Positions 1 to 6,512 of a stretch of DNA of 13,250 bases are shown here, in pieces (position 1 is the first letter of the stretch; every line of letters begins with the position of its first letter). This DNA comes from JAATGA01 sp047605605 (lineage in GTDB: Bacteria > Pseudomonadota > Alphaproteobacteria > Rhodobacterales > Rhodobacteraceae). The notes beneath the pieces are model-generated. The model saw only the letters and a list, made by a program, of their open reading frames with translations. It was not told where the DNA came from and searched no databases. Location: assembly GCA_047605605.1 (NCBI GenBank), contig JASGFG010000093.1, forward strand, positions 1 to 13,250, in the 5' to 3' direction. Made by a program: the position numbers and the translations under genes.

Positions 1-779
1 ACGGTCATGTCGCGCGACCCCTCGCCCAGTTCCTTCATCAGGGCGCCGGTGCCGGCGGGATAGTATTCGATGTGCTTGTGCAGTTCCTTCAGATAGGCCC
101 AGGTCTTGTCCCAGCCCTTGACCGGATCCTTCGGATCGCTGTCGCCCAGAAGATAGGGCAACCCCATCAGGAAGGTGCGCCCCGGCCCCGAGTTCGCCGG
201 ACGGGCATAGATGAACCGGTTCGGGTTGTCCTTGGCCCATTGCAGCAGTTCTTCGACATTCTTCGGCGGTGTCGCGACCTTGGCGGGGTTGTATTCCAGC
301 AGCGGGCCGGAAGGATAATAGGACACGACCACGCCCTTGCCCTTGGCAAGCCCCTGCATCTGGCCTGCCGACGGCAGGTAGATCGCGTTCAGGTCGGGCA
401 GGCCGGCGTCGGGGATCGAGACCACATCCGTCCAGATGTCGTCGACCAGCCCGGCCGACAGCGCGTCCAGCCCAATGATCACCATGTCGATGTCGATGCG
501 GTTGGCGCGCTGCTGCGCCTTGATCTTGCCCGGCAGTTCCGGCGAGGGCGCCTTGTTAAAGGTAAAGCGCGACACCCATTCCGGATGCGCCTTGGCGAAA
601 TTGTCAAAGATCGGCTGGGTCAGCGCCAGGTTGCCCGCCGCGTCGATCACGTTCAGCGCGACCGGCGACGACGGCAGTTTGGCGGTCTGTGCCCAGACCC
701 CCTTTGACAGGATCATGCTGGCGCCGGTGGCCGCACCTGCGGTCGCGATGAAGCCGCGCCGTGACAGATTGCCTTTCAT
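1..779 (-). CDS. ABC transporter solute-binding protein, Tat-exported (C-terminus outside window)
   Basis: An open frame reads from ATG at 779 off the left edge, giving about 259 residues. The N-terminus (SRRGFIATAGAATGA, residues 6-20) has a twin-arginine pair and a small-residue hydrophobic stretch ending near VWAQT, so export to the periplasm by the Tat pathway is expected, with cleavage around residue 30. The rest resembles type-2 extracellular solute-binding proteins of the polyamine/thiamine/iron-like class (for example VVSYYPSGPLLEYNPAKV, then a PKNVEELLQWAKDNP segment). A good ribosome site, GGGAGG, lies 6 bases before the ATG. It follows the DapA-like gene after 76 bases in the same direction, so it probably supplies the substrate of that enzyme. 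The permease and ATPase genes would lie beyond the window. The ligand is not predictable. The family call is firm, the subfamily is not. Confidence 0.85.
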   Translation of the reverse strand, partial: MKGNLSRRGFIATAGAATGASMILSKGVWAQTAKLPSSPVALNVIDAAGNLALTQPIFDNFAKAHPEWVSRFTFNKAPSPELPGKIKAQQRANRIDIDMVIIGLDALSAGLVDDIWTDVVSIPDAGLPDLNAIYLPSAGQMQGLAKGKGVVVSYYPSGPLLEYNPAKVATPPKNVEELLQWAKDNPNRFIYARPANSGPGRTFLMGLPYLLGDSDPKDPVKGWDKTWAYLKELHKHIEYYPAGTGALMKELGEGSRDMT

Positions 780-855
780 GTCTTTCCTCCCTTGTTGATC
801 GGTTCGGTGTTGCGACGAGGGGCTCCTCTCCCCCCGGCTTCGGTCGGGCGGGCCG

Positions 856-1767
856 TCAGACCAGCCCATCGGTCGCCCATCCGGCGACGATCTTTTCCAG
901 CCTGGCCCTGTGCGCAGGCTCCAGCCGGGTCAGGTTGGGCAGGCGCGCGCCGCCCACCGGCAGACCGGCGATCTGCAACGCCTCTTTCACCACGGTGACG
1001 TTCGACCCGTTGCGATAGAGCGTGCGCAGGTTTTCAAACTCGGCGATGCTGTCGATCACGGCGCGGGCGCGGGCATAATCCCCCGCCTCCAACGCCTTCC
1101 AGACGGCCAGCGACCGCGCCGGGGCCACGTTCACCAGCCCCGAAGTGAACCCCTTGCCGCCAAGCGCGTAAAAGGGCAGCGCCCATGTTTCGGCCAGACC
1201 GCAGATCCATGTCGCGTCCGCCCCCCGCGTCTCGCGCGTGCAATCGGCGAACAGCAGTGTGTTGGGCGAGGCGAATTTCACCCCCAGGATGCGCGGATGC
1301 GTGGCAAGCCGGACCAGATCGGGAACCGCAATGGCATCGGACCGGACATAGGCCACCACCGGCAGGTCGATCTCCTCGGCCACGCCGATGAAATAGTTCA
1401 CCTGTTCATGCGGGGCGGCGAAAGGGTCCAGCGGATGATGGATCATCACCCCGTCACAGCCATTCGCCCCCGCCGCGCGGCCCAGACGGATCGCATCGCG
1501 CAGCGAACGCCCGGCGGCGGCGGTGACGGCGGCCCGTCCGGCATTGGCCTCGACCGCGATTTCCTGCAACCGGATGACCTCGTCCATGGTCAGGCTGTAA
1601 AATTCGCCAGTGTTGCCGCCGGTGACGATGTTGTGCACGCCCGCCGCGGCGATGCTGTCGACGATGCGCCCGGTGAGGGCCGCGTCGATCTCGCCCGCGG
1701 GATCATAGGCAGTCGCATGTACGCCCGAGATGCCATGCAGCACCCGGCGATAGTCGGTCAGTTCCAT
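856..1767 (-). CDS. Dihydrodipicolinate synthase (DapA)-family lyase/aldolase
   Basis: A 303-residue TIM-barrel enzyme of the DHDPS/N-acetylneuraminate lyase superfamily. These class I aldolases form a Schiff base between a lysine and a 2-oxo acid. Visible hallmarks are the carboxylate-binding loop GGNTGEF (residues 50-56), the strand-end tyrosine in VVAYVRSD (Tyr140) and the Schiff-base lysine in GVKFAS (Lys164). The Tyr-to-Lys gap is 24 residues, a little shorter than in E. coli DapA. I start at ATG 1767, preceded by AGGGAGAGGACA, rather than at the upstream in-frame position 1827, which would run into the regulator gene. It lies 10 bases after a GntR regulator and before a solute-binding protein, so a catabolic role (cleaving or dehydrating an imported sugar acid, hydroxyproline-like or similar compound) is more likely than lysine synthesis. 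The exact substrate is unknown. Confidence 0.85.
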   Translation of the reverse strand: MELTDYRRVLHGISGVHATAYDPAGEIDAALTGRIVDSIAAAGVHNIVTGGNTGEFYSLTMDEVIRLQEIAVEANAGRAAVTAAAGRSLRDAIRLGRAAGANGCDGVMIHHPLDPFAAPHEQVNYFIGVAEEIDLPVVAYVRSDAIAVPDLVRLATHPRILGVKFASPNTLLFADCTRETRGADATWICGLAETWALPFYALGGKGFTSGLVNVAPARSLAVWKALEAGDYARARAVIDSIAEFENLRTLYRNGSNVTVVKEALQIAGLPVGGARLPNLTRLEPAHRARLEKIVAGWATDGLV

Positions 1768-1777
1768 TGTCCTCTCC

Positions 1778-2452
1778 CTAGGGGGCCGGTTTGAACACCA
1801 GCCCGATATGGATCTGGCCCGCCGCAAGGATGTGCTCTCGCATCAGCCTTTCGGCGCGATCCTCGTCGCGGGCGACGATCGCCTGCATGATCGCCTCGTG
1901 TTCAAAGAAAGAGGTGCGGCGCACCTCCTCCTCGGCCAGCACGGTCACCCGCGCGGCATGGTCGTAAAGCCTTTGGGCATTTTGCAGACGGCGCAGGTAT
2001 TCGCAGCCCGAAGCCTCGTGGATGGTGTCGTGAAAGGTCTCGTTCAGCTCGATCAGCCGCCCGGCATCGGCGGCCTCCATCGCTTTGCGCATCTTGCCGA
2101 TGGTTTCGCGCAGGATGCCGAAATAGAACTCGGTCCCGTGCCGTGCGGCCTGCCGGGCGATTACGCTTTCCAGCGCGGCGCGGGCCAGCGTCATCTCCTC
2201 CGCCTGGCGGGGGCTGAAGTTGACGAAGGTGCCCCGCCGCGGTTCGGTGCGGACCAGCCCCTCGCTTTCCAGCTGGCGCAGAGCCTCTTTCAGCGGGCTG
2301 GTCGAGATTTCCAGATCGGCGGCCAGCTGACGCTCGTTCAAGCGCATCCCCGAGGCGAGCCTGCCCGAGATGATCGCATCGCGCAGGGTGTCGTGAACAT
2401 GGTCGCGCAGCGACTTCTGACGTATGGGCGCCAAGGGCGACACATCGTTCAT
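1778..2452 (-). CDS. GntR-family transcriptional regulator, FCD (FadR) subfamily
   Basis: A 224-residue regulator. The N-terminal winged helix-turn-helix spans about residues 14-78, with the family signature LNERQLAADLEISTSPLKEA followed by a wing ending RRGTFV. The C-terminal all-helical FCD ligand domain follows, with candidate metal/ligand residues in LNETFHDTIHEASG, the FFEHEAIMQAI helix and the REHI segment. Such proteins usually repress a neighbouring catabolic operon and release DNA on binding a small organic acid. The gene is first in a minus-strand run with the DapA-like gene (10-base gap) and the solute-binding protein, which suggests autoregulation together with them. A GGGGAGG-type ribosome site lies upstream of the ATG. 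Two TGATAT dyads at 2520-2545 are the likely operator. Confidence 0.92.
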   Translation of the reverse strand: MNDVSPLAPIRQKSLRDHVHDTLRDAIISGRLASGMRLNERQLAADLEISTSPLKEALRQLESEGLVRTEPRRGTFVNFSPRQAEEMTLARAALESVIARQAARHGTEFYFGILRETIGKMRKAMEAADAGRLIELNETFHDTIHEASGCEYLRRLQNAQRLYDHAARVTVLAEEEVRRTSFFEHEAIMQAIVARDEDRAERLMREHILAAGQIHIGLVFKPAP

Positions 2453-2519
2453 CCTGTCAGCCTCCCCTCCGACGGACAGCGGCGATTCCCGCTTTCCCGA
2501 GGTTTTGGGCCAGCGTCAG

Positions 2520-2545
2520 TGATATGTCAATATCTGATATATCAG
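2520..2545. promoter_or_regulatory. Candidate operator pair for the upstream GntR regulator
   Basis: Two related dyads lie 15 bases apart centre to centre: TGATATGTCA (2520-2529) and the perfect 12-base palindrome CTGATATATCAG (2534-2545). They sit 68-93 bases upstream of the GntR start codon, where its promoter should be. FCD GntR proteins bind short AT-centred palindromes as dimers, so autorepression is a reasonable inference. No copy of the motif was noticed at the second GntR locus. Confidence 0.45.
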
Positions 2546-2569
2546 GCATCAGGTAGAGAATGAAGATTT

Positions 2570-3083
2570 ATGCATGATCTCGCCATACTCTTTCTGCTCA
2601 AAGAGGAGTCACAACATTCAGCAGCCGAAGCGCGCGGCAAATTAATAGACCAACATGAGAGGGATGATTGCCGGAATGAGGCTTTTGCCTGTGGAATCAG
2701 GACTCGACATAACGACCCGCCACGACGAGACGCAGGTGGTCTGGTCCTGGCGTCCCCTCGATCAGCTTGACGGCGAACGGTCGGTGATCACCGACAAAAT
2801 CCTGGACCGGGATTTCGAGGCGGACCGGCCGAACTACAAATTGCTGGCTGATTTCGCTGCGCGGACCTTCGGTTCACCTACATCTGGACCGCGGAATGAT
2901 GACCTGCCACCTGTGATCCCTCGCCGTGATGTAGAGTCTGCCCAGGCTGAGAAGGAGCAGACGACATGAGGAACGTGCGCGGTGCCGGCGGTCGCTGCCT
3001 CGCGCATGAACGACCGCTTTGCAAAGTTTACTGCAAGCGCCAATCCGCACTGCAGTCCGGCACTTTCCGCCCTTCAGGTTAAT
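2570..3083. other. Non-coding or decayed stretch before the phage remnant
   Basis: Outside the transposase scrap at about 2763-2906, I see no supported gene here. Open frames at 2570-2770 and 2655-2969 are short. They switch identity across the transposase match and lack convincing ribosome sites. The 38-codon frame starting at 2966 is unrecognised and Arg/Cys-rich, as expected of chance translation. Confidence 0.4.
2763..2906 (+). pseudogene. Fragment of an IS3-family transposase OrfB (DDE core), frameshifted
   Basis: One frame gives RSVITDKILDRDFEADRP followed by NYKLLADF. This matches the segment before the first catalytic Asp of IS3-type OrfB proteins, normally of the form LDRxFxAxxPNxKWxxDFTYIWTAEGWLY. 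About 16 bases later a different frame gives FTYIWTAE (TTCACCTACATCTGGACC, about 2871-2888) and then hits tandem TGA codons. The two halves are out of frame and an extra short stretch separates them, so this is a dead scrap. No inverted repeats were found around it, and its protein segment differs from the larger IS3 element at 4000-5112, so it comes from another element. Confidence 0.7.
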
Positions 3084-3111
3084 TAATTACATAATATTAC
3101 TTATCGGACAA
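3084..3111. other. dif-like XerC/XerD recombination site (candidate phage attachment site)
   Basis: A 28-base site has the layout of a dif site in reverse orientation: left arm TAATTACATAA, 6-base spacer TATTAC, right arm TTATCGGACAA. The inner arm ends form the CATAA-N6-TTAT core typical of dif. It stands immediately upstream of microvirus-like genes, and temperate Microviridae lack an integrase and use host XerCD at dif-like sites. The outer arm bases match only partly, and the region is AT-rich enough for a chance match, so this is tentative. Confidence 0.4.
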
Positions 3112-3184
3112 TCTATGCCCGGTGGTTGTAAAACGTGTAAAATCAGGCTCTTGCGTTGCCGCGTTAGAAACAATGCGAGGTATC

Positions 3185-3316
3185 ATGAGCAAACTCCTGA
3201 CCCCCCTTCTCCCGGTCTTCCTCAAGACCGTTCTCCCTTCGGCCCTGACGGCTTGCGGCGTTGTCGCTGCGGCCCTGTGGTCCGAGGGTTTCCGCGCTTT
3301 CTGCGGGTTCAACTGA
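3185..3316 (+). CDS. Small hydrophobic single-span protein, probable microvirus gene
   Basis: A 43-residue protein. I start at ATG 3185 because GCGAGG lies 4 bases upstream and because upstream codons give no plausible protein. Residues 4-34 are almost entirely apolar (LLTPLLPVFLKTVLPSALTA and onward through GVVAAALW), enough for one membrane helix, with a short tail. Its stop overlaps the next start as TGATG, and that gene is coupled the same way to the pilot protein gene, so all three belong to one phage transcript. A membrane-acting role such as lysis is conceivable from size and position only. I know no specific homologue. Base composition is visibly less GC-rich than the flanking metabolic genes. 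Confidence 0.5.
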   Translation: MSKLLTPLLPVFLKTVLPSALTACGVVAAALWSEGFRAFCGFN

Positions 3317-3555
3317 TGGCGGTCCCGCGCGCGAAACATGTGGTTTCATGTGAGCGATACGACGATGCGCTCTCATGGCTCTACATCAATGCGGGCTGCG
3401 ACCTCATCGCTGAATGTCTTGGCGATGGTCCGCTTCCGCTGATTGGCTCCTTCATCTGCGATGCCTTTTGGGTCCATGACGCGCAGTTCCGTAAGGACAT
3501 GCGCGCGCTCAATTCGCAGTTGATGGGTCGCTCCAACTTCCGTGAGGTTGGCTGA
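3316..3555 (+). CDS. Small protein of unknown function in microvirus gene block
   Basis: A 79-residue protein starting at the ATG embedded in the TGATG stop/start overlap at 3314-3318 and ending in an identical overlap with the pilot protein gene. It is mixed in character, with four cysteines (in VSCERYDD, GCDLIAECLG and FICDAFWV) and a charged C-terminal stretch FRKDMRALNSQ. It has no signal peptide or clear membrane span. I do not recognise a family. A longer open frame extends upstream to 3019, but it crosses the dif-like site and gives implausible protein, so I reject that start. Function could be scaffolding or packaging, by analogy with small accessory genes of microviruses; that is inference only. 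Confidence 0.55.
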   Translation: MAVPRAKHVVSCERYDDALSWLYINAGCDLIAECLGDGPLPLIGSFICDAFWVHDAQFRKDMRALNSQLMGRSNFREVG

Positions 3556-3999
3556 TGTTTAGTGCGGACGCACTTCTCGGCGCTGGCACCTCCCTTCTCG
3601 GTGGCCTGCTCGGCGGCAACAAATACAAGTCGTGGATCGGCCGCGAAGAGGCTCGGAACCAATGGTTCAACCTCTCCGGCGACAAGCAATCCAAGAACTA
3701 CTACGACGCGCTCCGGCGCGGCGCGGAAAGCGCGGGCTTCAATCCTCTCGCTGTCATGGGTGTCAACGTGCCTCAAGTCTCGGGGCAGATGACCTCAAAT
3801 CAATACATGGGCGCGGCCATAGCTGACGCGGGCATGATCCTTGCGGACAGCCTGTCTAAGAACAAGGCGGCGCAGCAAGTCTCGACCCTACAGGCGCAAA
3901 ACGCCAAAATGGCGGAGCAAATCCAGTCTCTGACCTTGCGCCCCAAGGTCGGCGGCATTTATGCTCTCCCCCAAGCGGTCCCGACGATGCGGGCCGCGT
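3555..3999 (+). pseudogene. Microviridae DNA pilot protein (VP2/H-like), 3'-truncated by IS junction
   Basis: The frame starts at ATG in a TGATG overlap and shows the pilot-protein pattern: a glycine-rich hydrophobic N-terminus (LLGAGTSLLGGLLGG, residues 8-22), then a helix with YYDALRRGAESAGFNPLAVM (residues 50-69). The latter corresponds to the widely conserved YxxAxxRxxxAGxNPxxA signature of microvirus VP2. A Gln/Ala-rich coiled-coil-like region (about residues 108-130) follows. VP2/H proteins sit in the capsid and form the conduit for ssDNA entry. About 148 phage residues remain; the frame then runs into IS sequence and stops at 4052, so the C-terminal part is lost. No major capsid (VP1) or replication initiator (VP4) gene is present. 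The family call rests on motif and gene context. Confidence 0.75.
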
Positions 4000-4735
4000 T
4001 GACCTCCACCTTGAACAGCCCGTTGATCGTCTCGGCCAGCGCATTGTCGTAGCTGTCGCCGACACTTCCGACCGACGGCTCGATGCCCGCTTCCGCCAGC
4101 CGCTCGCTATAGCGAATGCTCAGATATTGCGAGCCGCGGTCCGAATGATGAACCAGTCCCATCCCTTTTGCCGGGCCGCCGATCATGCACGGCCTGTTCC
4201 AGGGCATCGAGAACAAAGCCTGCATGTGCTCAGGCACTGACGCGCCAGCCCACGATCTTGCGGGCATAGGCATCGATCACGAAGGCGACGTAGGCGAAGC
4301 CCTTCCAGGTCGCGGCATAGGTGAAGTCGCTGACCCAGAGCAGGTTCGGCGCAGGCACCCGGAACTGGCGATTCACCTTGTCGAGCGGTCGCGGCACCGA
4401 GCGGTCCGGGATCGTCGTCCTGTGCGGCTTGCCACGGATAATACCTTGAATACCCAGCCCCTTCATCAGCCTCGCCACCGAACAGCGGGCGATATCGAAG
4501 CCTTCGCGGCGCAGCTGCCGCCAGACCTTGCGCACACCATAGACCCTATAGTTCCCCTCAAAGACCCCCAGAATCTCGGGGCGCAGCGCATCGTCACGGC
4601 GCGCCCTGTCGGACTGTCGCGCCGGATCGGCCCGCTTCGCCAGATGGCTGTAATGGTGGAAGGGGCGATCGGCAGCATGCTGCAGATCGGCTCGACCCCA
4701 TGCATCCCCCGATGTGCATCAATCAGCGACATCAT
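4000..4735 (-). pseudogene. IS3-family transposase OrfB, two frameshifts, a stop and a lost C-terminus
   Basis: Three frames must be joined to follow the protein. The start (MMSLIDAHRGMHGVEPICSM) overlaps the orfA stop. Near 4653-4655 a base is missing where a PSTYY motif is expected, and the reading moves to the frame giving GNYRVYGVRKVWRQLRREGF and SDFTYAATWKGFAYVAFVID. A TGA at 4230-4232 replaces a sense codon after GWRVS. Near 4173-4175 an extra base in a run of three moves it again, to VHHSDRGSQYLS and NALAETINGLFK. The DDE triad (SDFTY, HSDRG, AETIN) is thus still visible but split between frames. After VEV the sequence diverges into phage DNA. The gene is a decayed remnant. Confidence 0.88.
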
Positions 4736-5058
4736 CACTTCGACCGGCGGTCGAGCTTCGCCATCGCAAAATACGCCGACGCCTTCCGCAGGATCTCGTT
4801 GGCCTGGCGCAGTTCGCGGTTCTCGCGTTCCAGCGCCTTCATCTTCTCGGCCACATCGGCCGATACGCCGGCGCGCAGACCGCTGTCCACCTCGGCCTTC
4901 TTGACAAAGTCGTTCAGCGTATTGGCCGAACAGCCGATCTTCGCGGAAATCGACACTATGGCCTGCCAGCGCGACCCATGCGGACCTTCGCCGTCCAGAA
5001 CCATCCGAACTGCCCGTTCGCGGATCTCAGGGGAAAACTTGTTCGTCGTCTTGCCCAT
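4735..5058 (-). CDS. IS3-family transposase OrfA
   Basis: An intact 107-residue protein with a helix-turn-helix of the transposase_8 type (FSPEIRERAVRMVLDGEG, then IGCSANTLNDFVKKAEVDSG). A leucine-zipper helix follows (AEKMKALERENRELRQANEI, about residues 70-89), ending in ASAYFAMAKLDRRSK, the normal OrfA C-terminus. OrfA binds the IS ends and, through -1 frameshifting, normally forms an OrfAB fusion. A GGATGGAG ribosome-site-like sequence lies upstream of the ATG. The following orfB start overlaps its stop codon. Because the partner is broken, any product could act only as a DNA-binding inhibitor or not at all. Confidence 0.9.
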   Translation of the reverse strand: MGKTTNKFSPEIRERAVRMVLDGEGPHGSRWQAIVSISAKIGCSANTLNDFVKKAEVDSGLRAGVSADVAEKMKALERENRELRQANEILRKASAYFAMAKLDRRSK

Positions 5059-5083
5059 GATGGCTCCATCCTACTCAGGAGTG

Positions 5084-5112
5084 GGAGCCTCCGGCAAACC
5101 CGGTGCGGTTCA
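5084..5112 (-). repeat. Left terminal inverted repeat of the IS3-family element
   Basis: On the minus strand the element opens with TGAACCGCACCGGGTTTGCC and continues GGAGGCTCC, a terminus typical of one IS3 subgroup and placed 25 bases upstream of the orfA start codon. Its outer end is 2 bases from the TGA stop of the racemase-like gene. The partner repeat is deleted. Confidence 0.7.
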
Positions 5113-5114
5113 GT

Positions 5115-5810
5115 TCAGCCTGCCTGATCCAGCAGGCGGCCGAACCCCTTGACCGACGCGTTCCAGTTCAGCCGGTCCAGCACCAGACGCAGCAAGGCGG
5201 CGTTGCTGGCCACAACCGGCTTCCCGGTGGCGACTTCGATGGAGGCGAGGACCGGCGAAATCTCGATCCCCGCGCAGCTGAACAGCAGGGCATCCACCGC
5301 ATTGCAATCCACCCGACGGGCAAGGTCCAGCCATCGGTCCGGTGCGATCTGGCCCTGCGCCACGGGATCGGCACAGGGCAGATGCGCCTCGGCCACCACC
5401 TGAAAACCGCGGGTGATCAGGAAATGCCGCTCCTCTTCGACCACCTGCGGACGATAGGCGGTGAACAGCGCGATCCGCCGCGCGCCGAACCGTTCCAGCC
5501 CCGATAGAACGCCACCGATCGTGGTGACGGCGGGAATTCCGGTATGCGCCTCGATCCGGGCCTCCAGCACGCCCGGGCCTGCCATCAGGCTGGCGGCGGT
5601 GCAGTTGAAGGCGATCAACTCCACCCGCGCATCGGCCAAGAGCGCGGCATGGGTTTCCACATCGCGGGCCAAGGCGATGTCGGACTCGCGGCTGGTGTCG
5701 CGAAACGGCATCCGGGTCGTCAGAAAGCGCAGGCCGGGCGGGGCCATGCGCTGAATCTCGTGATCCGAAATCCCACCTGACGGGTAAAGATGCCCGACGC
5801 GTCGCGTCAT
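5115..5810 (-). CDS. Asp/Glu racemase-superfamily enzyme, maleate isomerase/arylmalonate decarboxylase-like
   Basis: A 231-residue protein with the two-cysteine layout of the Asp/Glu racemase superfamily. The first Cys is in AFNCTAASLM (Cys70) and the second in LLFSCAGIEI (Cys179), placed as in maleate cis-trans isomerase and arylmalonate decarboxylase. A PAVTTIGGVLSGLERFGARR segment (about residues 93-112) is also typical. These cofactor-free enzymes isomerise, racemise or decarboxylate small dicarboxylates. Its start overlaps the preceding EthD-like gene as ATGA, so it is the last gene of the ferredoxin reductase unit. Handling an unsaturated diacid formed after ring cleavage would suit the Rieske context, but that is inference. 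The IS end begins 2 bases past its stop, so transcription downstream is interrupted but the protein is whole. Confidence 0.82.
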   Translation of the reverse strand: MTRRVGHLYPSGGISDHEIQRMAPPGLRFLTTRMPFRDTSRESDIALARDVETHAALLADARVELIAFNCTAASLMAGPGVLEARIEAHTGIPAVTTIGGVLSGLERFGARRIALFTAYRPQVVEEERHFLITRGFQVVAEAHLPCADPVAQGQIAPDRWLDLARRVDCNAVDALLFSCAGIEISPVLASIEVATGKPVVASNAALLRLVLDRLNWNASVKGFGRLLDQAG

Positions 5811-6508
5811 GCCAGCAGCTCCTCCTTGAACATCGGGTAGTGGATATTCGCGCCGGTAAAGGGTGGAAAAGCCTCGAAGTCGGCGCGCATCCGGTGGCGC
5901 ACCTCGCCGTTCAGCGCCGCCTCCAGCGCGGCGGGGCCGTCAAAGATCAGCCGGTTGCGCTGCATGAAATCCACCCGTTTCCAAGGCAGCGCCTCGCGCC
6001 AGCCGAGGCGGGTGTAGATCTCGATTTCCCGGATGCGGGGGAAATCCTTCATGATCTGCGGATGGTGGTCGAGGTAATGGTTCAGCCAGGCGTTGAAATC
6101 CTCGGCCGCACCCGGATAGTGGACCAGATAGGCGCAAGGCAGGGTGCCTTCGTCCGGGGCATAGACCGGGTCGCGCACGGGAAAGGGCCGCGCATACATC
6201 GCCTGATGCGTGATCTCGTATTCCGGCAGATCGGTCCAGAGATCGGGAGTTGTAAGCGCCTGCAGATACCCGTCCTTTGCGGCGGCGGCCTCCAGATCCT
6301 CGAGCCGGTCGTAATAGAGTTGCAGCGCCAGACGCGGCGAGGGGCCGTCATCGGTATAGTAATCGCGGGCCTGAGACGGCAGGTAAAACAGCCCCCGTTT
6401 CAACGAAGGTGTGGCGCGCAGGATTTTGCGGATGGTGTCCAGCCGCGCGGGTGCAAGGGCGAGATTGGCGTCAGGGCAGCCGACATGAATGAAATGGACG
6501 AAACGCAT
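5807..6508 (-). CDS. EthD-like/dimeric alpha-beta barrel protein, apparent duplicate domain
   Basis: A 233-residue protein beginning MRFVHFIHVGCPDANL at ATG 6508, five bases after the reductase stop; a TTG 15 bases further upstream is a less likely start. The second half contains the EthD-type pattern of a beta strand followed by a helix with W, Y and paired H residues (DFNAWLNHYLDHHPQIM, about residues 139-155) and then REIEIYTRLGW. The first half has a weaker strand-helix arrangement ending in QLYYDRLEDLEAA. This fits two ferredoxin-like folds in one chain. EthD/DABB proteins often accompany cytochrome P450 or Rieske systems and may be small lyases, monooxygenases or protectants. The exact role is unknown. 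It overlaps the racemase-like gene by 4 bases. Confidence 0.6.
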   Translation of the reverse strand: MRFVHFIHVGCPDANLALAPARLDTIRKILRATPSLKRGLFYLPSQARDYYTDDGPSPRLALQLYYDRLEDLEAAAAKDGYLQALTTPDLWTDLPEYEITHQAMYARPFPVRDPVYAPDEGTLPCAYLVHYPGAAEDFNAWLNHYLDHHPQIMKDFPRIREIEIYTRLGWREALPWKRVDFMQRNRLIFDGPAALEAALNGEVRHRMRADFEAFPPFTGANIHYPMFKEELLA

Positions 6509-6512
6509 CGGG

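Larger units (their letters stand above)
4000..5112 (-). mobile_element. IS3-family insertion sequence, truncated at its right (3') end
   Basis: The element reads on the minus strand from a left terminal repeat at 5084-5112 (beginning TGAACCGCACCGGGTTTGCC) through orfA and orfB. The orfB reading stops matching IS3 transposases just after INGLFKVEV. The usual C-terminal segment (HRRGPW and about 45 more residues) and the right inverted repeat are absent. The junction with phage sequence lies at about 3998-4001. No target-site duplication can therefore be assigned. With orfB broken three times and one end missing, the copy cannot transpose by itself. Confidence 0.85.

Noticed and set aside
818..855. 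Possible terminator hairpin between the solute-binding protein and DapA-like genes
   Set aside because: The pairing is short and imperfect and no T-run follows; the two genes are probably co-transcribed.
910..1794. Plus-strand open frame of 294 codons across the DapA-like gene
   Set aside because: It is antisense to a gene with firm active-site motifs, is rich in Arg/Gln/His as such shadows are, and runs across a gene boundary.
1808..2563. Plus-strand 251-codon frame opposite the first GntR gene
   Set aside because: It is an antisense shadow; the minus-strand protein has a complete GntR helix-turn-helix.
2966..3082. Short 38-codon frame after the transposase scrap
   Set aside because: It has no ribosome site and no recognisable protein, and its composition resembles chance translation.
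3019..3555. A single 178-residue gene covering the phage block start
   Set aside because: Its first part crosses the dif-like site and overlaps the 43-residue gene. The 79-residue version starts exactly in a TGATG overlap.
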